Assembly: GCF_000271845.1 (NCBI RefSeq)
Contig: NZ_JH719393.1
Location: 1 to 64,000 of the forward strand
Length of the DNA stretch: 64,000 bases
Direction: 5' to 3'
From: Rhizobium leguminosarum bv. trifolii WSM2297
Lineage (GTDB): Bacteria; Pseudomonadota; Alphaproteobacteria; Rhizobiales; Rhizobiaceae
Within the stretch, counting starts at the first letter, position 1, and every line of letters begins with the position of its first letter. The notes beneath the pieces were generated by a model that saw nothing but the letters and a program-made list of their open reading frames with translations, was not told where the DNA came from and searched no databases. The position numbers and the translations under genes are program-made. Shown in pieces: positions 1 through 8,800 of the stretch.

Positions 1-83
1 CAGATTACGTGCCATTCGGATCTCGTCGGCGATGTCAGGCTAGATAATCGGCGCCCATATCCTATGGTGGCCGGTGATGGGTT

Positions 84-284
84 TCAGGGCCAATAGGAGG
101 CGTCCTCGTCGGCACAGTCTTCAGGGCTTAAGCCTTCTGCATGGAGCGATAGCCAGTAAGCCCGCGCAACGGTCCGCGCATATTCAGAGGGTTCCTTGCC
201 AAACGGCAAACCTTTTTCGGCCGAGAGCTCCCAAATCCGTTTTGTGAAAAGGACGGTGAATTCGTCTTCGTCCAGCATCTGCAA
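84..284 (-). CDS. Small hypothetical protein (66 aa)
   Basis: Short acidic protein that I do not recognise. It contains a helix-like segment (FTKRIWELSAEKGLPFG) with an aromatic/Gly-Pro-Phe-Gly turn and ends in an acidic, Tyr-Trp-Pro tail. The first start is TTG, with a GGAGG about 9 bases upstream; an in-frame ATG two codons later (end position 278) is the alternative. No membrane segment or signal peptide is visible. It stands alone on the minus strand, with the split terminator of 417-487 upstream of it. The good Shine-Dalgarno and protein-like composition favour a real gene; its function is unknown. Confidence 0.5.
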   Translation of the reverse strand: MQMLDEDEFTVLFTKRIWELSAEKGLPFGKEPSEYARTVARAYWLSLHAEGLSPEDCADEDASYWP

Positions 285-416
285 AAAACACGACCTCCGC
301 AGCCCCCCTTGTTGAGGATGGCGCAGAGTGCAGGGGGTGGCAGGGGCCCGGCCCTCTGCGCGATCGGCAGTACATAACAGTCGATGAGTGACGATAGTTC
401 CGGTACGACAAAAAAG

Positions 417-487
417 GCCCCGCGAGGTGAACTGACCCCCGAAAGTTGGACATCAACCTTCGGGGGTCAGTTCAGAGGTCGCGGGGC
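417..487 (-). terminator. Rho-independent terminator apparently split by a 47-bp insertion
   Basis: Read on the minus strand, the outer arms GCCCCGCGA (417-425) and TCGCGGGGC (479-487) pair perfectly over 9 bp and are followed by CTTTTTT. If the 47-bp palindrome at 428-474 and one copy of the flanking GAGG are removed, the arms are separated by only two bases, which gives a compact terminator. It would end transcription of the minus-strand ORF at 544-741. This reconstruction is inference from the repeat structure. Confidence 0.6.
428..474. mobile_element. 47-bp palindromic remnant resembling two IS3-family ends
   Basis: The sequence begins TGAACTGACCCCCGAA and ends with the inverted copy (TTCGGGGGTCAGTTCA). 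It forms a near-perfect hairpin with a tiny loop. The TG...CA termini and the GAACTGACCCCC core resemble the terminal inverted repeats of IS3-family elements. It is flanked on both sides by GAGG (424-427 and 475-478), consistent with a 4-bp target duplication. It carries no coding capacity and looks like two IS ends joined after internal deletion. A 12-base match to its right end lies at 13059-13070. Confidence 0.5.
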
Positions 488-543
488 GAGTGAGCGTGCA
501 TGGAAAGGGGACGAGAGCTGCGAGAAGTGGGGCTAGCCCGTCC

Positions 544-741
544 TCACGCGCCAGACGTGACGACGCGGGAAAAGTCCGGGGCCGCAACGGTGACGTTGAT
601 GTACCAATCCGGAGCAAGGCGCGCCGCCGCCGAGATCCCGCCCAGGAAGGCGGGATCCGTGTCGATCGGCACACCACGTGCTTTCGCGCGATCGATTGCA
701 CGCTGCGCGATGGCTCTCCGGGTCTCGGGATCTGTGCTCAT
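544..741 (-). CDS. Small hypothetical protein (65 aa), possibly truncated
   Basis: The N-terminal half (TDPETRRAIAQRAIDRAKAR) is helical and charged and has the look of small rhizobial proteins of unknown function. The C-terminal half is less protein-like and may be a replaced or frameshifted tail. An ATG start at 741 is preceded by GAGGCG at a plausible distance. It lies immediately upstream (in minus-strand terms) of the split terminator at 417-487. No function can be assigned. Confidence 0.4.
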   Translation of the reverse strand: MSTDPETRRAIAQRAIDRAKARGVPIDTDPAFLGGISAAARLAPDWYINVTVAAPDFSRVVTSGA

Positions 742-804
742 GCTGTTTCGCCTCGCATTCCCGATGCGCGGCGAGCTCTATCAGGCGGCGATCTAACTCA
801 GCGG

Positions 805-1740
805 CTATCCTTGTAAACTCCACGTTAGGAAGGTCTCTGGTTTGACGCCATCCGTCCGCGCCTTCTCGATCAATGGTCTGAGGGTGTCCCTGACGAATCC
901 TTCCATTGTCGTGGGCAGCGCCGGACGATCATCGTGGAACTTTATACGCCCATCGTTGAGAGCAGCCGAGGTGTTCTTATCATAGACCCACCGATCAAGC
1001 GTTCCGAACCTCTCCCGGAACACCGTTTCAACCTCGCGATCGCTCGGATCGACGGAGCGATAATCCACCTCCCTACCGAGTGCCCGGCCGATCATCGCGG
1101 CGATCTCGGGCATCGTGTAATCGATGCCCAGCTGCTTCACCGACCGGTGCTGGTCGATCGGCGTGTCGAACTCGTTCGCGGCGATATCCGCGATATCCTC
1201 AATGGCAATCCAAGGAGCTTTGACGTTGGGGTCAAGCGTCCAACCGATCCTATCGTGCTGCGCGATCGAGTCGACCCACCTGGACAGGTCCTCCATGAAC
1301 CAGCCACCCTGCAGGTGCACCAGATTGATGCCGCGTAACCGGTTGAGGATCTGATCCAGGATATGAAAGCCCTGGAAATGGCCGGTGTTTCCGCTGAGCT
1401 CGGATCCCATTGCCGTCAGGCTCACGGCCAGTTTCACCGGGGAATCCCGAAGTGCGTCAAAAAGCCGAAGCGCTACCGCAGGGTAGTGCCCATGAAAGTC
1501 CTCCGCCTCCCAAATGGTTTTGACCATCAGGAACGCGGCGTCAGCGTCTTCGAAGAATCTGCCAAGCTCACCATCACCTGTGTCGAAGCTGCCAAAGAAC
1601 GGTTCTGCTCCTTTCGCGACAAGTGCATCGAGGGCGGGCCCTCCTCTCGAAAGAGCTTTGACTGAATGGCCTTTGGTCAAGAGGTTCTCGGTTAGTTTGA
1701 CACCGATCCTGCCAGTCGCGCCAACCACAGCGATACGCAT
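805..1740 (-). CDS. NmrA-like NAD(P)-binding oxidoreductase
   Basis: 311-aa atypical short-chain-dehydrogenase/NmrA-family protein. The start at 1740 puts the Rossmann glycine motif at the extreme N-terminus (MRIAVVGATGRIG), as is usual for this family; the frame stays open upstream but lacks family-like sequence. The body contains the usual NmrA features, with a substrate region around WFMEDLSRWV and no Tyr-x3-Lys catalytic pair, so it may be a reductase or a redox-sensing protein. It is divergent from the AraC regulator starting at 1815, with a 74-bp shared promoter region, so that regulator probably controls it. The substrate cannot be read from sequence. Confidence 0.85.
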   Translation of the reverse strand: MRIAVVGATGRIGVKLTENLLTKGHSVKALSRGGPALDALVAKGAEPFFGSFDTGDGELGRFFEDADAAFLMVKTIWEAEDFHGHYPAVALRLFDALRDSPVKLAVSLTAMGSELSGNTGHFQGFHILDQILNRLRGINLVHLQGGWFMEDLSRWVDSIAQHDRIGWTLDPNVKAPWIAIEDIADIAANEFDTPIDQHRSVKQLGIDYTMPEIAAMIGRALGREVDYRSVDPSDREVETVFRERFGTLDRWVYDKNTSAALNDGRIKFHDDRPALPTTMEGFVRDTLRPLIEKARTDGVKPETFLTWSLQG

Positions 1741-1814
1741 AGCTAATCTCCTAGAGTTGTTTGAACAAGATCCTAAAGGATTGCGCCGCGCGTCAAAATT
1801 GGAGATAATGCCAT

Positions 1815-2642
1815 ATGATCTCGAAATCAGGCCAATCGTCAAATAAGCTAGCTCCCTGCAGTACTGCTTGCGATCTGACCCTCTCGCATGGGCCGGCGAT
1901 GGCAATCAGGATGGACTTCGCCGACTATGAAGCCGAGGGGCACCAGCACCAGCACCGGCAGGGTCAACTGATCTTGGCGCTACATGGCGCGGTGACCTGC
2001 ACAGCGGAAAGTGGTGTCTGGATCGTTCCGCCAGACTGCGGACTTTGGGTACCCGGCGGCGTTCCGCACAGCAATCAGGTCACGTCCAATGCTCGTCTAA
2101 CATACCTGTTTGTCGACCCCGGCGCGGCCATGCTTCCGGCTGAATGCTGCACGCTTGCGGTATCGCCGATGCTTCGGGAGATGATACACCGGGTAGCGGA
2201 ACTGTCAGAAACTGATGCGCGTGACGCTCATGGTGACCGCCTCGTGCGGGTCATGCTCGATGAGCTCGCGCTGATGCCGCGTGAGAGGCTGGAGCTACCT
2301 GTATCTGATCATCCAAAGATCGCCTTGATCGCTGCGGCGCTTTTGGCAAACCCGAGCGACCGCCGTACCCTCGGCCAGTGGGCTGAGCATGTCGCCGTCA
2401 GTGAACGATCGTTGAAGAGGCTTATGGTCCAACAGACAGGGTTGAGCTTCGGCCGTTGGCGGCGCCAGCTACATCTAGTCATCGCTCTGCGTGAACTTGC
2501 CGGCGGTGCGACAGTCCAACAGGTGGCAGGCGAATTAGGGTACGAATCCACGACCGCCTTCATCGTCATGTTCAGGAAGGCGCTTGGGACCACGCCATCG
2601 CGCTACTTTGCCGATCGGCTTTTGAGCGCCGAGCGCGCGTGA
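1815..2642 (+). CDS. AraC-family transcriptional regulator with N-terminal cupin
   Basis: 275 aa. The N-terminal cupin sensor has the typical HQHQHRQGQL motif near residue 42. The C-terminal AraC DNA-binding domain spans roughly residues 165-270, with two helix-turn-helix segments: LGQWAEHVAVSERSLKRLM and, near the end, VQQVAGELGYESTTAFIVMF. The start at 1815 is chosen because GGAG lies about 9 bases upstream and it keeps the complete first cupin strand; ATG 1899 is an alternative. It is transcribed away from the NmrA-type gene at 805-1740, the likely target, and is followed by a strong terminator. Confidence 0.88.
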   Translation: MISKSGQSSNKLAPCSTACDLTLSHGPAMAIRMDFADYEAEGHQHQHRQGQLILALHGAVTCTAESGVWIVPPDCGLWVPGGVPHSNQVTSNARLTYLFVDPGAAMLPAECCTLAVSPMLREMIHRVAELSETDARDAHGDRLVRVMLDELALMPRERLELPVSDHPKIALIAAALLANPSDRRTLGQWAEHVAVSERSLKRLMVQQTGLSFGRWRRQLHLVIALRELAGGATVQQVAGELGYESTTAFIVMFRKALGTTPSRYFADRLLSAERA

Positions 2643-2665
2643 GACGTTGCCATCCGACATACAGA

Positions 2666-2699
2666 AGGCGCTCCCCCCACGGGTCGAGCGCCTTTTTTT
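2666..2699 (+). terminator. Rho-independent terminator of the AraC gene
   Basis: AGGCGCTC (2666-2673) pairs with GAGCGCCT (2685-2692), an 8-bp stem with an 11-base loop, followed directly by seven T residues. It lies 24 bases after the stop codon of the AraC regulator. Confidence 0.9.
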
Positions 2700-2787
2700 G
2701 TATTGGAGGCGCCCGCAAATTAGGAGCCGCATCTTGACCGCAACCGCTTTGCGGATGAGATCTGCGTAAAACACATTGCAGGAACAC

Positions 2788-3105
2788 ATGCCATTTTTTC
2801 TGGTGACGCAGACATCGCTGGTCGAAGCTCAAGATGAGCAAGAAGCCGCTCAAACGGGCGTCGACCGACTTCGCTCCGGAGGACAGGTCACCGTCGCGGT
2901 AAAATCGGATGAAACAACGATCACGCACGTCGTTGTCGCCGCGATGACCGAACAGCCGCTTCCGGTCTCGCCCTCCGGAACCATCAATCCATCGCCTGCT
3001 GCTGTTCCTATCCCCGAAGCTGCTTTTGCCGCACCGGAAAGCAGAAAACTGATCTTGAAGCGTATGCTCGCCGATGGTCTGGCCCTTCTGGGGCGGCGAA
3101 CCTAG
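2788..3105 (+). CDS. Conserved-looking hypothetical protein (105 aa)
   Basis: I do not recognise a domain. The N-terminus (MPFFLVTQTSLVEAQDEQEA) reads like the start of a small alpha/beta domain, with a predicted strand then an acidic helix. A Pro/Ala-rich linker near residues 60-80 leads to a basic tail. ATG 2788 has AGGAA close upstream; a TTG at 2776 in the same frame is the alternative. It has a good codon pattern and sits alone between the AraC terminator and the stress-type genes. It is probably cytoplasmic, since no signal peptide or transmembrane segment is visible. Confidence 0.55.
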   Translation: MPFFLVTQTSLVEAQDEQEAAQTGVDRLRSGGQVTVAVKSDETTITHVVVAAMTEQPLPVSPSGTINPSPAAVPIPEAAFAAPESRKLILKRMLADGLALLGRRT

Positions 3106-3596
3106 CCCCAAGTATCGCTGGCGCCAGCATTCTCTAGTCTTCGAGCGTCGGGCCGAATCTATAAGCGAAATTTGAAAATAGGAGGGGTCTTCCTTCATCG
3201 GCTGGCGAAGCCCCGGGGATGCACCATGATCGACATCTGCGTTTTGAAGCCATTGGCGAAAGCAATCGGCGCCCGGCGAGAGGCCCAGCGGCATCTCGAT
3301 TGTCTGACCCGGCAGATTACGGCGCCCGCGGAAAGGCAGGCGACCAGGGCCCCCAATTCCTCTGAAAAAGGGCCTTGAGCGACATTGGGGAGACACGTCG
3401 ATCCGCGATTTTCATTCGCCAGCATAGAGACCACCGCCGGCGAAGTTCGGTTACTGTCGACGGCTAAAAATCGTTCGCGCGAGGAACCCGTTTAAGTCTT
3501 TCGAAGTTTGGCGCGGGCGGCGAGACAGGAGAAACCGGCATGTGTTTCACAAATCAAGTCTCGCTGGAAACATTTTGATTAGAGGACCTAGGGACC
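3106..3596. other. Gene-poor stretch with no confident gene
   Basis: Only a weak 50-codon plus-strand reading frame (from ATG 3226 to 3378) is visible, without a good ribosome-binding site, and I do not call it. The downstream end carries the candidate EcfG-type promoter for the DUF2934-receiver gene. Confidence 0.5.
3483..3508 (+). promoter_or_regulatory. Candidate EcfG-type (general stress) promoter
   Basis: GGAAC at 3483-3487, a 16-base spacer, then AAGTT at 3504-3508. This resembles the alphaproteobacterial extracytoplasmic sigma factor EcfG/RpoE2 consensus (GGAAC, 16-17 bases, CGTT). The -10 box is imperfect. It lies about 90 bases before the start of the DUF2934-receiver gene. Confidence 0.4.
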
Positions 3597-4172
3597 ATGA
3601 CCGGCAACGCTGACGAATGGATAGCAACACGGGCTTATGCCTTGTGGGAATTGGCGGGCTGCCCGTTCGGGGCAGATGAAATGCATTGGCAGCAGGCTGT
3701 GCTGGAGCGGCGCCTCCTGGAGGAGACCAAGGCCTCTTCCGATGGGCAGGAAGTCATCAATCGCACGAGGGCCGACCCTTTGCAGGCCCAACGCGGTTCA
3801 AACGTTCTGGTCGTTGAGGACGAACCTATACTGCGCTACGATACGGTCGATTTTCTCGAGCGGGCTGGGCACCAGGTTCTTGAGGCTGCGAACGCGGACG
3901 AAGCTATGGTCTTCCTCAGACGGAACGACATCGACGCGCTATTCACCGATATCGATATGCCCGGTTCCATGGATGGCCTGGGCCTTGTCAAGAAAGTTAG
4001 GGCGGATTGGCCGTCCACCAAGGTGATTGTCACTTCCGGCCTTATCGCGCTGTCTCATGACGACCTCGAAACGGGCGTCGCCTTTATCTCAAAACCCGCA
4101 TCGCGGTTGGAGTTGTTGAGGCTTATCGGGACGCGGCTCGATAACCTTCCGAGCGGACCAGCCGTCGTCTGA
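3597..4172 (+). CDS. DUF2934-receiver fusion protein
   Basis: 191 aa in two parts. Residues about 5-45 (ATRAYALWELAGCPFG... then a Trp-Gln helix) match the short DUF2934 motif, normally found in tiny stand-alone rhizobial proteins. Residues about 68-185 form a CheY-like receiver: acidic pocket VVEDEP, phospho-acceptor Asp in FTDIDMPG, the switch Ser in VTSG, and the conserved Lys in ISKP. There is no output domain after the receiver. Fusion of DUF2934 to a receiver is uncommon in my experience. A candidate EcfG-type promoter precedes it, and a KGG stress protein follows on the same strand, suggesting a role in stress signalling. Confidence 0.8.
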   Translation: MTGNADEWIATRAYALWELAGCPFGADEMHWQQAVLERRLLEETKASSDGQEVINRTRADPLQAQRGSNVLVVEDEPILRYDTVDFLERAGHQVLEAANADEAMVFLRRNDIDALFTDIDMPGSMDGLGLVKKVRADWPSTKVIVTSGLIALSHDDLETGVAFISKPASRLELLRLIGTRLDNLPSGPAVV

Positions 4173-4210
4173 AGGCGTTCCAGTCGACTTTGTACGGTGT
4201 AAGACCAACA

Positions 4211-4236
4211 GGAAACCTTCTCGGATATTTGAGGTT
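4211..4236 (+). promoter_or_regulatory. Candidate EcfG-type promoter of the KGG gene
   Basis: GGAAA (4211-4215), a 16-base spacer, then AGGTT (4232-4236), about 40 bases before the start of the KGG stress protein. Genes of this kind are often under general-stress sigma control in rhizobia. One base departs from the -35 consensus GGAAC. Confidence 0.35.
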
Positions 4237-4275
4237 CGCTTACCAGGGAATGATCCCTGAGTAAGGAGAAATAGA

Positions 4276-4470
4276 ATGGCAAACCAAAGTGGAAACCAGT
4301 CCGGCGGCGATACGTCCAAGCGCGGCTTCGCATCGATGGATGATGAAAAGCAGAAGGACATCGCCAGCAAAGGCGGTCAGGCATCCGGCGGCAACTTCAA
4401 GAACGATCCGGAGCGTGCTTCCGAAGCCGGCAAAAAGGGCGGCGAAAACTCCAGTGGCGGCAATCGCTAA
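4276..4470 (+). CDS. KGG-repeat stress-induced protein
   Basis: 64-aa, very hydrophilic Gly/Ser/Lys-rich protein with two KGG-type repeats (IASKGGQASGG and EAGKKGGENSSGG), the signature of the stress-induced KGG family related to Bacillus GsiB and fungal con-10 proteins. Members of the family are thought to act as disordered, hydrophilin-like protectants during desiccation or stationary phase. The start is supported by AAGGAG seven bases upstream, and a strong hairpin terminator follows 36 bases after the stop. There are no hydrophobic segments. It is probably monocistronic and stress-regulated. Confidence 0.92.
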   Translation: MANQSGNQSGGDTSKRGFASMDDEKQKDIASKGGQASGGNFKNDPERASEAGKKGGENSSGGNR

Positions 4471-4505
4471 TTAGCCTCAGTCGGCGACGTATGGGCCAAT
4501 CTCAG

Positions 4506-4529
4506 GGGCCGGGCTCTGCCCGGCCCTTT
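4506..4529 (+). terminator. Rho-independent terminator of the KGG gene
   Basis: GGGCCGGGC (4506-4514) and GCCCGGCCC (4518-4526) form a perfect 9-bp stem with a 3-base loop, followed by a short T-rich tail. Confidence 0.85.
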
Positions 4530-4648
4530 CTAATATAGCAGCCGGTCGCAGTTTTCCGACAGCGAGGCACCTTTAGAGTGTCAGCGCCCTCTATCATCCC
4601 CTCGTCACAGCCTATGGGACGAGCGGTCGGCTAGATGCGATCGAAGAG

Positions 4649-4864
4649 TTACTGTCGTCTTCGATCGCGATGCTCCCTCTGGCCAGGCGCAAGGATAGCA
4701 TTGGATTCTGCACGGTTCAGCATGTTGACCAATTCTTCGGCCTCATCGGCGGTAAGCATGTCCCTAACGAAGCCATCCACAAGTGCTTTCCGGTCTGAAA
4801 TCGTATCGATTACCGTCCAGTAGATGTTGAGGTTCTTCTGCAGGGCGTATCTCTGATTTTGCAT
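4649..4864 (-). CDS. Small hypothetical protein (71 aa)
   Basis: A mostly helical protein with the segment YWTVIDTISDRKALVDGF followed by an acidic helix (TADEAEELVNMLNRAE) and a basic tail. The start at 4864 is chosen because AGAAAGGG lies upstream at good spacing; a longer open frame to 4987 has no such support. I do not recognise a family. It is cytoplasmic by composition and stands alone between the KGG terminator and the FixJ-type regulator. Confidence 0.6.
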   Translation of the reverse strand: MQNQRYALQKNLNIYWTVIDTISDRKALVDGFVRDMLTADEAEELVNMLNRAESNAILAPGQREHRDRRRQ

Positions 4865-5123
4865 GGATGATACCCTTTCTCGGTCTTTCGTTACTCGCGT
4901 TGCGTCAACATCGATGAGCGTGCTGGATGCGCGGACCCGACGAGATCCTTGCACCGAGACGCGATAACGTCTTTCCTGTCTCTGCATGTTTTTTCAGCTG
5001 GTAAGAGGATAGAGCCGACGGCGTTCGGAACGTATTGCCGAAAGAGATAAGCGACCAGCCGAATTGGCGCCTTGACTATCCACCCGTGGCAGACGCCCGA
5101 TACTTTGGTCTAGATACGTGAGC

Positions 5124-5750
5124 CTACCTGACCCACGCCGGCTTCGTCGTCAATCCGAGGCTGTCCGCCATCCGGACCAGGTCAACGAGAGATCTCGCCT
5201 GCATCTTCCGCATGACGTGGCCGCGATGAACCTTGACGGTCACCTCGCTCAGGCCCACTTCAGCAGCGATTTGCTTGTTGACGCTGCCCGCGACCACTAG
5301 GTGCATGATCTCGCGCTCGCGCGGCGTCAAGGAATTATAGCGGGACTGAAGCTCGGCAATGAGCGCGACTTCCTGCCTCCGAGCGCAATCGCGCTCGATT
5401 CCGGCATAGGCGGCATCGAGTAATTCCTGTTCGCGCAGCGGCTTCGTCAGGAATTCGATAGCGCCGGCTTTCATCGCCCGCACAGAGATCGGAATGTCGC
5501 TGTGGGCACTGATAAAGATGACCGGAAGCTCAATTCCAAGTGAAGTGAGCATGCTCTGAAATTCCAGGCCACTCCGCCCCGGCAGCCTTACATCGAGAAT
5601 GAGGCAGCCCGGAACGTCAGGGCGCTTGCTATCCAAAAACTCCTGGCTGGAAGCGAATGTCAGTACCTCAAGTCCAACCGAGCGCAGGAGATCGCCGAGG
5701 CCTTCGCGGACAGATACGTCATCATCAATGATGTAGACAATCTCCTTCAT
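5124..5750 (-). CDS. FixJ/NarL-type response regulator
   Basis: 208 aa. The N-terminal receiver (about 1-120) has the acidic triad (IDDD), phospho-acceptor Asp in LILDVRLPG, the switch residue in FISAHSD, and Lys in FLTKP. A LuxR-type HTH follows (about 140-200, LTPREREIMHLVVAG through HRGHVMRKM). This is the FixJ-like arrangement. ATG 5750 is preceded by GGGG; a TTG four codons earlier is less likely. It lies 51 bases downstream of the giant sensor kinase at 5802-11750 on the same strand, so the two almost certainly form a cotranscribed sensor-regulator pair. Confidence 0.92.
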   Translation of the reverse strand: MKEIVYIIDDDVSVREGLGDLLRSVGLEVLTFASSQEFLDSKRPDVPGCLILDVRLPGRSGLEFQSMLTSLGIELPVIFISAHSDIPISVRAMKAGAIEFLTKPLREQELLDAAYAGIERDCARRQEVALIAELQSRYNSLTPREREIMHLVVAGSVNKQIAAEVGLSEVTVKVHRGHVMRKMQARSLVDLVRMADSLGLTTKPAWVR

Positions 5751-5801
5751 CCATGTCCCCAAGTTTTACGCCGGTCAGGCGGCGCCCCGGACATGGATCC
5801 A

Positions 5802-8800
5802 TTATTTCTCCTCGGTTGGTAATGTAAACTGAAAAATCGCACCGTGGGGCGCGTTTGGCGTGGCCCAGAGGTGGCCTTTGTGAGCCTCTATGATCGAACG
5901 ACTGATCGTCAGGCCCATGCCCATACCCTTGGGTTTGGTACTGTAGAACGCCTCGAATATATCGCCGATCTTCGCCAGGTCGAGGATAGGACCGCTATCG
6001 CGGACTGCCACTAAAACGGTATTGGGTGCTGCCTTTTCAGTGCTTACAACGAGTTCGCGCGCTCCTTTTGGCATCGCCGCCATCGCGTCGTTGGCGTTCA
6101 TGATAAGGTTCAGGATCACCTGCTGGATTTGCACTTGGTCCCCTACGATCGGGGGCAAGCCGTCGGAGAGGTTTGTACGAAGCGACACCGCACTGCGTTC
6201 GAGGTCCGTGGACACCAGCGCAATCGTCTCGGACACGATATCGTTGACGTTCAGCCTGTCCCTGCGTTCGGGTGATTTCTTCGCCATTGCCCGAATCCGG
6301 TCGATGACTTCAGATGCGCGAAAAGCGTCGCTGATCATGCGCTCGATGGCGCGACGGGCGGAGACGATGTCACGAGGGTCTGCGTCGAGATAGCGAAGGC
6401 AGGCATTGCCGCTGCTGACTAGCCCGGTGAGCGGCTGTCTGACCTCGTGGGCGATGGAGGCTACAAGTTCTCCCATAGTGGTCAGCCTGCTTACATGGGC
6501 AAGTTCTGCTCGCGCAAGCTGAATAGCATCCTCGGCTTGCCTGCGGTCGGTGATGTCACGCGCCAGCGAAAGTCGAAACCATTGCTCTTCCTGTCGGAAT
6601 TTACCGACGCGAACCTCGACCGGAAACGTGGTTCCGTCCTTGCGCCGGTGGAGCGTTTCGAAAGACATTGGCTGTCCAGCGTCGACGCGATCCACCAATG
6701 TCGCAAGCGCCTTTTCGTCGATCGCTCCGTCAAAGACGCGCGGATGCATGCCAATCAATTCCTCCCGGCTGTAACCGAGGCTTTCACAGGCTTGGCGGTT
6801 GACGTCTATGACGGTCAGATCGTCGGTATGGAGGAAAAATGCATCGGTGGCATGGTCGACGAAGGTCCGAAAGCGAGTTTCGCTTGCCCGCAGCCTCTCC
6901 TCTGCTCGCTTGCTCTCGGACAGGTCGAGCACGAAGGCCACGGCCTGGCTCCCGGCCCCCTCGAAACTTGCCTCACCGATCATCACGGGTACGTGACCGC
7001 CGTCCTTTCGCCGGTACGCCTTTTCAAAGGGGCGGACGCTGCCGGTCACTCTCAGCTCGCTCTCGGCTTCGGCGTCACGCTCGCGCCATTCCGGCAGTGT
7101 CAGCTCTTTATCGAGCAGCTGACCCGCCAAGAGTTCGTCACGGTTGTAGCCCACCATTTGCAGGAACGCCTCGTTGGCCTCGATAATCCGACCGCCGATA
7201 TCTCGGATAAAAATTCCGATGATGTTCGCTTCGACAAGCCGGCCTATTCGCGCTTCACGTTCTGCCAGGTCGCGGTAAAGTCCGGTGATTTCGAGCGTGC
7301 TGGCGGCTTGCGAGGCGATCAGCTTCAACACCGGTATGCGCCCCGGCGCGAAGACACGGCCCGCCAGAGTGTTTTCCAGATACAGCGCACCGATCAGCTT
7401 CGCGTGATTGATCAGTGGCAAACAGAGAATGGATCTGGCCGCGCGATGGCGGATATAGGGATCGGCCGCAAAGGCGTTTTCAGCCGACGCATCGTCGAGG
7501 CAGACGATTTCCCGCATACGCAGGACGTAATTGAGAACTGATTCCGGCATCACGCCGGCGATGGCCTCATTACGCAACTCTATGAGGACCGCTTCGCCGC
7601 GGATCGTCGCCTCAGCGGCAATCCGCGGTTCGCCGCCACGCGACAGGATCAGAAGGCCACGTTCGGCGCCCGCCTGCTCGACGGCCATTCGCAGGACCGC
7701 ATCGATCAGCTTCTCGACGACGATTTCGCTGGAGACTGCTTGCGACACCTTGATGACGGTGGCAAGGTCGAGATGCTCGATCGGCGCTTCGATCGTGCTT
7801 GTTGCAGCCGGTGCCGATTGTCCATCCCGCAGTTGGGGATAGGCTTCTTCGAGCTGCCGCACCTTGCCGTCGGCTCCCCAACTGAGATAACAGCGACGGG
7901 CGTTTTGAAGATAGAGGCGAGCAATCTGGTCGAAGCCGCGCGCCCGATAAAAGGCGGAAGCGCGCTCATACGCGATCGCTTCATCGTGTGGGAGCGCGTG
8001 CGCATGCGCCAACTGGATCGCCTGTTCGTAGAGGCGCTCGGCATGCAACTCACGGCTTCCCAAGCGGGCGATCTCTGCGCCAAGCAATGATGCGCGGCTT
8101 GCGAAATTTTCCGGGCAGTGCGCGGCCCAAGTGTCGAGCTGCCGGTGGTGAGCGCGTATGGCCTTGCGATAAAGAGCTGTTTCAGTAGTCGATCCTGGCA
8201 AAGCAGAGGCCAATGAAAGGCCGGTGTAGAAGTGGTATTCCGCCCGCTCGAAAATAGCGGGAGTCATCCAGAGGAGGCTTTCTGCTTTCGCCGCTGCCGA
8301 AAGTGCTGTGAGGATATCCCCGGCAAATACACATGCCTGTAGCTTGCGGATCCAGTACAGGCAACTGCCCGGCTTGCCGTCGGTCTTAAGTTCGAATTGC
8401 TGCTCGTCGAACCTTTCATCGTTGAAGCATCCGAAGATTGGCGTCAGCCCGCGAAGCGTTCGGATGAGTTGGAGCTGCCCACTGATGAAACCAACGGCGA
8501 CTCCGAAGCCGGCCTGACGCGCGAAGTCCAGGCCGGCTTCCGCGTCGCGCTGAACCTGCGAGAGGGGCTCGCCAGCGGCCAGAAGATACGTGACAAGGTT
8601 ATTCCGGCTTAAGACGGCGTAGGTGAGATCGCCGACCTGCTGGGCCGTTTCGAATACGCGCTGCGCAAGTGCACGGCCGGTGCGGACATGACGCGACGAC
8701 GATTTCGCAAGGTTACCGAAGGCGAGGTAGACTCGTGCCTTCAGGCGTTCCATTCCAGGCCGTTCCGTCAGGTCCAGTCCGAGCAGGCCGAAACGAAAAC

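Noticed and set aside
6447..7541. Long plus-strand reading frame (364 codons)
   Set aside because: It lies wholly antisense to the giant sensor kinase, has no ribosome-binding site or family-like sequence, and is a product of high GC.
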